DNA of 7,278 nt from an uncultured Fretibacterium sp. (GTDB taxonomy: Bacteria; Synergistota; Synergistia; Synergistales; Aminobacteriaceae). The position numbers and the translations under genes are program-made. The notes beneath the pieces were generated by a model. It did not search any database. It had not been told where the DNA came from and saw only the letters and a program-made list of their open reading frames with translations. The stretch is taken from positions 1 to 7,278 of the forward strand of contig CAJPSE010000080.1 in NCBI GenBank assembly GCA_905373185.1, given 5' to 3'. Positions 1-5,607 of the stretch are shown in pieces. Numbering within the stretch: the first letter of the stretch is position 1; every line of letters starts with the position of its first letter.

Positions 1-110
1 AAGCGAGCGGATGGCCGGAAGGCTCCCCTCTGGGGATAGCGGCGGCCCCGGCAAGTTTCCTCCTCAAAACAAGCAAGCTGGGGTACCACCGGGATGCTTC
101 ATGGATCGAA

Positions 111-515
111 TCAGCATGTCCTCAGAAATTCAGCCGGAGTGACAATCTGCGGGCTGCCTATTTCGGACTCAAGAAAATCCCTGTCTCCGGTCAGCAATAT
201 ATCCGCCTGACAGAAAACAGCCGCTCGCAGAATCGTCCTGTCCTTTACATCCCGGATCTTGGCCTCATCCATAATTTCTTGTTCCGGTGTGGGTACAATC
301 GTCAGCACGGTCATTGCAACAGCCAAAAATGTTTCCATCGCCTGGATCTTCCCCGGCCATTTTCGATTGAATATACGCCTCAGTTCGTCCACGTTCTGGT
401 CGCAGATTATCCCGCGATTGGGTGAAGTCACCGCCTTGACATAAGCACTATACGGAACGCTCCCGGGAAAGAGCGCGGCGGAGATCAAGACATTCGTGTC
501 GATCAAAACCTTCAT
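111..515 (-). CDS. PIN-domain toxin of a type II toxin-antitoxin pair (COG1569-like putative RNase)
   Basis: This 134-residue protein is a PIN-domain nuclease, the family of VapC-like toxins that use Mg2+/Mn2+ to cut RNA. It opens with the typical beta strand and first acidic residue (IDTN, Asp6). Further candidate metal ligands are Glu44 in the NVDEL helix, Asp92 in the KDRTIL motif (with Asp89 nearby), and Asp111/Asp113 in TGDRDF, which is the usual end of the active site. The length fits the family and nothing is truncated. Its ATG overlaps the antitoxin stop by one base (TAATG), and only a poor AAGGG stands in front of it, so translation probably depends on coupling to the antitoxin. The specific RNA target cannot be read from sequence. 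Base composition is lower in GC than the fab genes (30 of 60 at 121-180). Confidence 0.9.
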   Translation of the reverse strand: MKVLIDTNVLISAALFPGSVPYSAYVKAVTSPNRGIICDQNVDELRRIFNRKWPGKIQAMETFLAVAMTVLTIVPTPEQEIMDEAKIRDVKDRTILRAAVFCQADILLTGDRDFLESEIGSPQIVTPAEFLRTC

Positions 516-781
516 TACCCTTCACTTTCGTTTCGGACGGACCTGACGAGCGCCAAGACATCTTCCTCGGATGTAATCCCGGCTTTTTCCGCCTCGCCCA
601 ACATCCGAAGCTGCAGCATCTGCATCGCATAAACCGCGGCGTTGACGACACGGACGGTCTCCCCCTCGACGATGAAGGTAACCTTGTCGCCATTCGATAC
701 TCCCAGGACTTCCCGTACATCCTTCGGAATCGTAACCTGGCCTTTCGCCATCACTTTTGCACTATCCACAAAAATCTGCAT
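515..781 (-). CDS. AbrB/MazE-like antitoxin
   Basis: This 88-residue protein carries an N-terminal swapped-hairpin AbrB domain (KGQVTIPKDVREVLGVSNGD, then a strand running through VTFIVEG), the DNA-binding fold of many antitoxins. The C-terminal half is helical and charged and is the likely part that wraps and inhibits the PIN toxin encoded directly downstream. By family analogy the antitoxin, alone or in complex with the toxin, should repress its own promoter; a 26-bp palindrome lies 23 bp upstream of this start. The start is ambiguous. I chose the ATG at 781, preceded by GGAG with 7-nt spacing. An in-frame GTG at 787 has AAGGAG 6 nt upstream and would add two residues (Met-Ala). Function as antitoxin rests on domain plus gene order. 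Confidence 0.87.
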   Translation of the reverse strand: MQIFVDSAKVMAKGQVTIPKDVREVLGVSNGDKVTFIVEGETVRVVNAAVYAMQMLQLRMLGEAEKAGITSEEDVLALVRSVRNESEG

Positions 782-803
782 GGCCACGCTCCGCTCCTTC
801 GAG

Positions 804-829
804 CATAAGTAGGGTAAACCCTACTTATG
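804..829. promoter_or_regulatory. Perfect palindromic operator candidate of the toxin-antitoxin operon
   Basis: Two perfect 12-bp inverted arms, CATAAGTAGGGT and its reverse complement, are separated by AA. The element sits directly downstream of the -10 box and covers the expected transcription start, an ideal place for a dimeric AbrB-type antitoxin to block initiation. In RNA it could also fold into a hairpin in the 5' leader. The symmetry is seen; the operator role is inferred. Confidence 0.75.
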
Positions 830-838
830 ATTATAGCA
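830..838 (-). promoter_or_regulatory. Extended -10 promoter for the toxin-antitoxin operon
   Basis: The minus strand reads TGCTATAAT, a consensus -10 hexamer (830-835) with the TG extension. The hexamer 17 nt further upstream, ATCCCT at 853-858, is a poor -35, which extended -10 promoters tolerate. Transcription would start near 823, inside the adjacent palindrome, leaving a leader of about 40 nt before the antitoxin start. The rest of the 172-bp gap back to tag (839-959) shows no gene and no convincing terminator. Confidence 0.75.
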
Positions 839-959
839 TCCACCACCTGCCCAGGGATGATGCGTCATTCGGCAGTACGTTTTTGAATCCACGGCCTCCG
901 ACCGGGAATCCGTACGGAAATGATGCCCCCATGCCCACGGACGGTCCGGAGTTGTGGAA

Positions 960-1532
960 TTACTCCCCAACCCTTCGGAACGCGCAGGAGACCAGGTGAT
1001 CGTTCACCATGCCCGTCGCCTGCATGAAGGCGTAGATGCTCGTCGGACCGACGAAGCCGAACCCCAGGCGCTTCAGGTCCCGGCTGATGCGCTCGGACAG
1101 AGGGGTCCGGGCCGGGACCTCGCCCGCCTCGCGCCACGTGTTGACCATGGGCGTGAAGTCCACGTAGCGCCACAGGAAGTCATCCAGCGTCCCATGCTCC
1201 TCCTGCAGCCTCAGGTAGGCCCTCGCGTTCCGGACCACCGCCTGGATCTTCAGCCGGTTCCGGATGATGCCCTCCGTCTCCATGAGCGCGGCAATCCTCC
1301 GCTCGTCATATTCGGCCACGACCAGGGGGGCGAAGTCGTCGAACGCCGTCCGGAGCGCCCCCATCTTGCGCAGGATGGTGGACCAGCTCAGTCCGGCCTG
1401 CATCCCCTCCAGGCAGAGCATCCCAAAGAGAGCCTGCTCGTCGTGCAGCGGAACACCCCACACCCGGTCGTGATACGCGCGCTCCAGCGGACTTCGATCC
1501 GCCCATGGGCAGCGAACGATCTCTCCGTCCAT
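960..1532 (-). CDS. tag: DNA-3-methyladenine glycosylase I
   Basis: Tag excises 3-methyladenine from alkylated DNA, the first step of base excision repair. The 190-residue protein matches the family from end to end. The structural zinc ligands of E. coli Tag (Cys4, His17, His175, Cys179) appear here as Cys8, His21, His179 and Cys183 with identical spacing. The active-site block CLEGMQAGLSW holds Glu42 and Trp50, the equivalents of E. coli Glu38 and Trp46, and Tyr20 is also kept. The signature GIIRNRLKIQAVVRNARAY follows, and the C-terminal FMQATGMVNDH is typical. The ATG at 1532 is preceded by GGAGGG with 7-nt spacing. It lies 52 nt after the receptor-like gene on the same strand, so it may share that transcript. 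No clear intrinsic terminator follows the TAA. Confidence 0.97.
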   Translation of the reverse strand: MDGEIVRCPWADRSPLERAYHDRVWGVPLHDEQALFGMLCLEGMQAGLSWSTILRKMGALRTAFDDFAPLVVAEYDERRIAALMETEGIIRNRLKIQAVVRNARAYLRLQEEHGTLDDFLWRYVDFTPMVNTWREAGEVPARTPLSERISRDLKRLGFGFVGPTSIYAFMQATGMVNDHLVSCAFRRVGE

Positions 1533-1561
1533 TTCTCATCCCTCCGTTCTTCATCCCTCCG
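1532..1561 (-). repeat. 15-bp tandem duplication carrying the tag ribosome binding site
   Basis: Two adjacent 15-bp units, 1532-1546 and 1547-1561, match at 13 of 15 positions. On the minus strand they read CGGAGGGATGAAGAA and then CGGAGGGATGAGAAA. Each contains a Shine-Dalgarno core GGAGGG. The copy nearer the gene is correctly spaced for the tag ATG. The upstream copy would serve an ATG that is out of frame with tag. Confidence 0.8.
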
Positions 1562-1584
1562 CCCCAAATCGGTCCGCCCCATCG

Positions 1585-2439
1585 TCATCGCCGCGGCCTG
1601 GCCGGCGGGGGAAGGGGCTTCGTCGTGCTCTTGAGCCACAGGGAAATGTACTGATCGTGCAGAAAGGCGGGATAGTCCTGCGACAAAGGGGGGCGTCCGA
1701 ACGAGAAGACCTCCGGACGGGACTCCAGGAGGCGGCGCAGCGCCTTGGGCGTCCCTCCGTCCATAACGGCCGTCACCTTCTCCTCCCTCCTGCGGTCGAG
1801 CTCCTGGATCAGGAGTTCCTGTTCCTTCCCCTTGCTCCACGCGGCCCAGTCGGCGGAGGCGGGACGCTCGACCCGGCAGCCGGCAGCCTGGAGGAGGGCC
1901 CCGCTGTACCCCGTCAGGTCGTACACCGGGATGTCCCGCAGAATCTGGCGCCCCGCGAGCACAGAGCCGGAGAGCCGCGCCTGGAACTCCGCCAGACGGC
2001 GCTGATAATATGGGTAGTTCGCGGGATCCCAGTCCGCAAGCACCGTCAGCACGCGCTGGGCGACGAAGGGAAGCACCGAGGGGTCCGAGAGCACGGCGTC
2101 TATCTGCGGCGCCTCGATGGGAAACGGCAGGTACAGTGCCCTGAAATTGGAAAACTTGCCGGCGTCCAGCCGGACACGGTGGGCGTCGTCGGAATCGAGA
2201 GCCATGATCCGGGCGTCCCGGCTCAGGGAACGAAGCGTCCTCCCCCGCGCGGCCGGCACGGCGTCGCCGTTCGGGTTCCATTCCAGGAGCGGCACGACCG
2301 CGACGTTCGGACCGCCGATGAAGGAGGTCAGCAGGGCCAGCCAGGGCAGGGTCACGACGACATCCAGCACCTCGGCCCCGGTGCGGAACGGCAGGGTAAG
2401 GAGAAAGGAGAGAAGGAGGAGAAGCCTCAACCCCCTCAT
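1585..2439 (-). CDS. Exported ZnuA/TroA-like metal-receptor homologue lacking His ligands
   Basis: I read this 284-residue protein as a divergent relative of ABC metal-substrate receptors (ZnuA/TroA fold). It has a signal peptide: Arg residues at 2 and 5, a leucine-rich core at 6-17 and likely cleavage after Ala22. Family-like blocks follow: a first strand and helix ending in FIGGPNVAVVPLL (40-52), a helix ending in the typical LADWDPANYPYYQ phrase (134-146), and a second-lobe start at DIPVYDLTGYSG (169-180). At the places where zinc receptors carry His (the PHxYEP, HxWLDP and HDAFGY motifs) this protein has Asn/Pro, Leu/Pro and Tyr/Asp. Only an acidic residue near the C-terminal site (Asp227) may remain. 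No His-rich loop and no ABC permease or ATPase lie beside it. The ATG overlaps the rnc stop (ATGA) with only a weak upstream GGGGTG, suggesting coupling. Its ligand, if any, is unknown. Confidence 0.72.
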   Translation of the reverse strand: MRGLRLLLLLSFLLTLPFRTGAEVLDVVVTLPWLALLTSFIGGPNVAVVPLLEWNPNGDAVPAARGRTLRSLSRDARIMALDSDDAHRVRLDAGKFSNFRALYLPFPIEAPQIDAVLSDPSVLPFVAQRVLTVLADWDPANYPYYQRRLAEFQARLSGSVLAGRQILRDIPVYDLTGYSGALLQAAGCRVERPASADWAAWSKGKEQELLIQELDRRREEKVTAVMDGGTPKALRRLLESRPEVFSFGRPPLSQDYPAFLHDQYISLWLKSTTKPLPPPARPRR

Positions 2440-3242
2440 GGAGGAGACACCCCGGCTTCGTTCTCCGACGTCTCGTTCTCCTCTACCTCGAGGTCCTGCA
2501 GGACCAGTCCGGCGGCCAGCTCCTCCGCCTCCCTGTGGCTCGCCCCGACCCCGACGCGGTCGGTGTTCCCCACCCGGAGCCGGACCTCGAAACGGGGAGA
2601 ATGGGACGGACCGGAGACCGAGACGATCTCGTAGTGCGGGATCCCAAGGTCCCGGGCCTGCATCAGGATCTGAAGGCGGGACTTGGCGTCCAGCTCCGCG
2701 CCGTCCTCCCCGGCGGCGTCCGGACCGCCGAAAAACAGGCGGCGCACCACGCGCTCCGCCTCCGGGACGCCGCCGTCCAGACAGACGGCTCCGATCAGGG
2801 CCTCCAGGGCGTCCTCGCAGAGGGAGGGCGGAAGATCCCGATTCCGCATGGACCGGCCGCGGAGCAGGACCTCTGCGATGCTCAGGGCCTCGGCCCTGCG
2901 GCAGAGAGAGGCCCCACAGACCAGCGCCGAGCGCATCTGCGAGAGCTCGCCCTCGGTCGCGTCCGGGTGCCGCTCGAACAGGATGCGCGCGACGAGGAAG
3001 CTCAGGACGGAGTCCCCCAGAAACTCCAGGCGCTCGTTGCTGAGCGCTACACCGTGTTCGTTGGCGAACGATGAATGACAGAGGGCCTCCTCCAGAAGCC
3101 CTCCGTCCTTGAAGCGGTAACCCAGCGTCTCCTGGAGCCCTTTCAGGTCACGCCCGGCGAGCCGGGCGGCGTCTCCCTGGCGGAGGTACGGCTCAAACGA
3201 AACGCTGAAAGGCGAGGACCCCGTTGTGCCCACCAAACCCAA
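2436..3242 (-). CDS. rnc: Ribonuclease III
   Basis: RNase III cuts double-stranded RNA in rRNA processing and mRNA turnover. The catalytic domain spans about residues 33-170 and carries the family signature ERLEFLGDSVL at 70-80. The four acidic metal-binding residues are Glu73, Asp77, Asp144 and Glu147 (the last two in CEDALEALIGAV). A double-stranded RNA-binding domain follows from about 184 to 252, with KSRLQ and the late ASHREAEELAA helix. The N-terminus must overlap fabF: the only in-frame ATG, GTG or TTG codons before the conserved domain are TTG at 3242, TTG at 3236 and GTG at 3233. I chose 3242 because GGTGA lies 6 nt upstream of it. That gives 268 residues and a 50-nt overlap with fabF. 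The TGA overlaps the next ATG. Confidence 0.95.
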   Translation of the reverse strand: MGLVGTTGSSPFSVSFEPYLRQGDAARLAGRDLKGLQETLGYRFKDGGLLEEALCHSSFANEHGVALSNERLEFLGDSVLSFLVARILFERHPDATEGELSQMRSALVCGASLCRRAEALSIAEVLLRGRSMRNRDLPPSLCEDALEALIGAVCLDGGVPEAERVVRRLFFGGPDAAGEDGAELDAKSRLQILMQARDLGIPHYEIVSVSGPSHSPRFEVRLRVGNTDRVGVGASHREAEELAAGLVLQDLEVEENETSENEAGVSPP

Positions 3243-4428
3243 AGCTGTTCACCAGCATCCGGTCCACCTTTTTCTCCACGCCCCGGCCCGTCGAGAGGGT
3301 GATGTCGCACTCGGGATCGGGGGTGGTGTAGTTCAGGGTGGGATGGATGTAGCCCTGCTCGATTGCCTGGAAGGAGGCGATGGTCTCGAGCGCCCCGGCC
3401 GCGCCCAGGCAGTGCCCGATCATGGACTTCGTGGAGGTGACGACGACGTCCTTCGCCCGCTCCCCAAAGGCCTTGTGCACCATCATGGACTCCATCCTGT
3501 CGTTCAGCCCGGTGGAGGTCCCGTGGGCGTTGATGTAGTCCACCTGTTCTGGGGACCAGCCGGCCATCCTCATGGCGTGTCTCGTGGCGTAGAGGGCGCC
3601 CTCGGCCTCGGGGTCCGGCGCCGTGATGTGGCCGGCGTCACAGGACGTGCCGTACCCCACGAACTCCCCGTAGATATGCGCACCCCGCGCTCTGGCGTGT
3701 TCCAGCTCCTCCAGGACCAGCACCCCGGCCCCCTCGCCCATGACGAACCCGTCGCGGTCCTTGTCGAAGGGGCGGCTGGCCGTCTCGGGGGAGTCCATGC
3801 GGGTGGACAGCGCCTTCATGGAGGCGAACCCCGCGATGCTGATGGCGCGCAGCGCGGCCTCGGTGCCACCCGCCAAGATGACGTCCGCGTCGTCGCGGAC
3901 GATCGTGTGATAGGCCTCGCCCAGGCTGTGCAGCGAGGTGGCGCAGGCCGTCACGATGCAGAGGTTCGGCCCCTTGGCCCCGTGCACGATGGCCACGTAG
4001 GCCGTCGACATGTTGCTGATCATCATCGGGATAAAGTACGGGCTGACCCGGCGGGAGCCCTTCTCCATCATCGTCTTGAAGTTGTTGAACGAGGTCTCGA
4101 TGCCGCCCTGCCCCGTTCCGATGTAGACCCCGAAACGATAGGGGTCCATGCTTTTGGTGTCCAGCTTCGCGTCCTCCACAGCCAGCTTCGAGGCGGCCAC
4201 CGCAAACTGGATAGCCCGGTCGGAGCGCTTGGCCTCCTTGCCATCCATCCACCGCGTCGGGTCGAAGTCCTTGATCTCGGCGCCGAACGTCACGGGGCAG
4301 TCCCCCAGCTCGAACGTCGTGATGGGGCCGACCCCGTTCCGCCCCTCCCGGAGCGCCTCCCAGTAGGCGTCCTTCCCCGTGGCGATGGGGCTTATGGGCC
4401 CAAGGCCCGTAACGACCACTCTTCTCAT
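3193..4428 (-). CDS. fabF: 3-oxoacyl-ACP synthase II (beta-ketoacyl-ACP synthase II)
   Basis: FabF performs the elongating Claisen condensation of malonyl-ACP with acyl-ACP. The 411-residue protein has the full thiolase-fold layout. The nucleophile is Cys162 (VTACATS), the catalytic histidines are His302 (NAHGTST) and His339 (SMIGH), and Lys334 lies just before the second. Each sits one position earlier than in E. coli FabF (163, 303, 340 and 335). The glycine-rich C-terminal NSFGFGGHNG is typical. I start at the ATG at 4428 because MRRVVVTGLG is the family N-terminus and GGGGAGTGA lies 7 nt upstream; an open frame back to 4533 would add 35 unlike residues. The 156-nt gap to acpP is unusually structured. 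The 3' end overlaps rnc. Confidence 0.97.
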   Translation of the reverse strand: MRRVVVTGLGPISPIATGKDAYWEALREGRNGVGPITTFELGDCPVTFGAEIKDFDPTRWMDGKEAKRSDRAIQFAVAASKLAVEDAKLDTKSMDPYRFGVYIGTGQGGIETSFNNFKTMMEKGSRRVSPYFIPMMISNMSTAYVAIVHGAKGPNLCIVTACATSLHSLGEAYHTIVRDDADVILAGGTEAALRAISIAGFASMKALSTRMDSPETASRPFDKDRDGFVMGEGAGVLVLEELEHARARGAHIYGEFVGYGTSCDAGHITAPDPEAEGALYATRHAMRMAGWSPEQVDYINAHGTSTGLNDRMESMMVHKAFGERAKDVVVTSTKSMIGHCLGAAGALETIASFQAIEQGYIHPTLNYTTPDPECDITLSTGRGVEKKVDRMLVNSFGFGGHNGVLAFQRFV

Positions 4429-4468
4429 CTTCGTTTCACTCCCCGGCCGTGCCGTTCTATACGATAAC

Positions 4469-4493
4469 GCCCGCCGCACGAGAGGAGGCGGGC
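4469..4493 (-). other. Stem-loop in the fabF leader
   Basis: Perfect 7-bp GC stem (GCCCGCC with GGCGGGC) and an 11-nt loop, centred about 50 nt upstream of the fabF ATG. It is followed by GTTATCG, not a T run, so it does not look like a terminator. It could affect mRNA stability or fabF translation. No known riboswitch or leader-peptide pattern is recognised. Confidence 0.55.
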
Positions 4494-4514
4494 CGCAGGT
4501 CTCATATTCCAATC

Positions 4515-4530
4515 GACAGCAGTCTCTGTC
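4515..4530 (-). other. Small stem-loop in the acpP-fabF spacer
   Basis: The minus strand reads GACAG, a 6-nt loop, then CTGTC: a perfect 5-bp stem. On its own this is weak and could arise by chance. I list it because it is the middle of three consecutive stem-loops in a 156-nt spacer. Confidence 0.35.
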
Positions 4531-4547
4531 CACACGGATTCAATAAT

Positions 4548-4571
4548 GGGGGGAAGGCACTCCTCCCCCCC
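4548..4571 (-). terminator. Strong hairpin after acpP, possible partial terminator or mRNA stabiliser
   Basis: Fourteen nt after the acpP stop, the minus strand forms a 10-bp stem (arms GGGGGGGAGG and CCTTCCCCCC, one G-U wobble) closed by the tetraloop AGTG. The following bases, ATTATTG, make a poor U tract, so complete termination is doubtful. A leaky terminator or a 3' end protecting an acpP transcript would explain how carrier protein can be made in excess over fabF from one operon. The hairpin is seen; the role is inferred. Confidence 0.6.
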
Positions 4572-4584
4572 TCGAACAGCGGCG

Positions 4585-4836
4585 TTACTCGTCGACCCCA
4601 ATCTTGCCCAGCGTGTAGCTCAGCGCCTCGCCCACCGAGGTGAGCTTCTCGGCGTCCTCATCGGGGATCTCGATGTCGAACTCCTCCTCGATGCCCATGA
4701 TCAGCTCCACGATATCCAGGGAATCGGCGCCCAGATCCTCCACGAACGTCGCCTCCGGGACAATCTGATCCTCCTCGACGTCAAGACGCTCCGTGATGAT
4801 CTCCTTCAGCCTGGAAAGGACCTCCTCCTTCTTCAT
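4585..4836 (-). CDS. acpP: Acyl carrier protein
   Basis: AcpP is the small acidic shuttle that holds fatty-acyl intermediates on a 4'-phosphopantetheine arm. The 83-residue protein has the invariant attachment motif GADSLD with Ser39 as the modified residue, a four-helix layout and a very acidic helix II ([21 protein letters not shown]). It is a few residues longer than E. coli AcpP (77-78 residues), mainly at the C-terminus. It sits between fabG and fabF, the usual place. The start is fixed by an excellent ribosome binding site, and the gene is flanked downstream by a strong hairpin; both fit high expression. Confidence 0.98.
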   Translation of the reverse strand: MKKEEVLSRLKEIITERLDVEEDQIVPEATFVEDLGADSLDIVELIMGIEEEFDIEIPDEDAEKLTSVGEALSYTLGKIGVDE

Positions 4837-4842
4837 TGTTCC

Positions 4843-4850
4843 TCACCTCC
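4843..4850 (-). promoter_or_regulatory. Full-length Shine-Dalgarno of acpP
   Basis: GGAGGTGA, complementary over eight bases to the 16S rRNA 3' end, lies 6 nt before the acpP ATG. It is the longest ribosome binding site I see in the window and matches the need for abundant carrier protein. Confidence 0.85.
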
Positions 4851-4866
4851 CTCCAGCAATATATCC

Positions 4867-5607
4867 TTAACACATCGTCATTCCGCCGTCAACCGCCAGG
4901 ACCTGGCCGGTGACGTAGGAACTCTCCTCAGAGGCAAAAAAGGCCACGGCCCGCGCCACGTCCTCGGGCGCCCCCATGCGTCCCAAGGGAATCTGCCCCA
5001 GGATCGCCTCCTTGACCTGCTCCTTCAGCACGCCGGTCATGTCGGTCCCGATGAAGCCCGGAGCCACGACGTTGACCGTCACGCCGCGCGCGGCGTACTC
5101 CCGCGCCACGGACTTGGAAAAACCTATCAGCCCCGCCTTGGAGGCGCTGTAGTTGGCCTGCCCGGTATTGCCGACCAGCCCAACGACGGAGGCGATGCTG
5201 ACGATACGCCCCCACCGGGCCTTCGCCATGCCCCGGATAGCCTCCCTCGTGCAGTAGAACGCGGAATTCAGGTTGGCCGCCAGCACGGCGTCCCACTCCT
5301 CGCATCTCATTCGCATCAGCAGGTTGTCGCGCGTGATCCCCGCGTTGTTGACGAGGATCTCGACCGGGCCCATCCCGGCCTCGACGGCCTTGAACAGGGC
5401 CTCGACCTGGGAGCGGTCCGAGACGTCGGCCCGGAAGGCCGAGGCTCGCGCACCCAGCGCCGCCAGTTCGCCGCAGAGCGCCTCCGCGGCCCCAGCACTG
5501 GCGTTGTAGTTCACCGCCACGTCACACCCGTTTTTGCCCAAGGCCAGGGCGATGGCGCGGCCAATCCCGCGCGAGCCCCCCGTGACCAGGGCCAGACGGC
5601 GCGCCAT
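4867..5607 (-). CDS. fabG: 3-oxoacyl-ACP reductase
   Basis: FabG is the NADPH-dependent short-chain dehydrogenase that reduces 3-oxoacyl-ACP to 3-hydroxyacyl-ACP. The 246-residue protein shows the cofactor motif TGGSRGIG (9-16), NNAG (87-90) and the catalytic tetrad Asn112, Ser140, Tyr153 and Lys157 (YSASK). The C-terminal PGFIGTDMT and VLAVDGGMTMC are typical of FabG. The ATG at 5607 overlaps the fabD stop by one base (TGATG), with GAGG about 8 nt upstream inside fabD. The same frame stays open far upstream through fabD, but that stretch is not FabG-like, so the longer reading is rejected. acpP follows after a 30-nt gap. Confidence 0.97.
   Translation of the reverse strand: MARRLALVTGGSRGIGRAIALALGKNGCDVAVNYNASAGAAEALCGELAALGARASAFRADVSDRSQVEALFKAVEAGMGPVEILVNNAGITRDNLLMRMRCEEWDAVLAANLNSAFYCTREAIRGMAKARWGRIVSIASVVGLVGNTGQANYSASKAGLIGFSKSVAREYAARGVTVNVVAPGFIGTDMTGVLKEQVKEAILGQIPLGRMGAPEDVARAVAFFASEESSYVTGQVLAVDGGMTMC

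Noticed and set aside
62..110. Terminator after the toxin gene
   Set aside because: The minus strand ends a GC-rich stretch with GCTTGCTTGTTTT, but only 3-4-bp stems with a large internal loop can be drawn.
839..959. Intrinsic terminator after tag
   Set aside because: Several short complementary stretches exist (for example CCGTACGG), but none forms a good stem followed by a T run on the minus strand.
1657..2634. Plus-strand open frame across the receptor-like gene and rnc
   Set aside because: It is arginine-, glycine- and proline-rich in the way typical of antisense frames in GC-rich DNA, and the opposite strand carries recognisable genes with linked starts and stops.
3226..4467. Long plus-strand open frame opposite fabF
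   Set aside because: A mirror frame of the strongly conserved fabF; no family resemblance.
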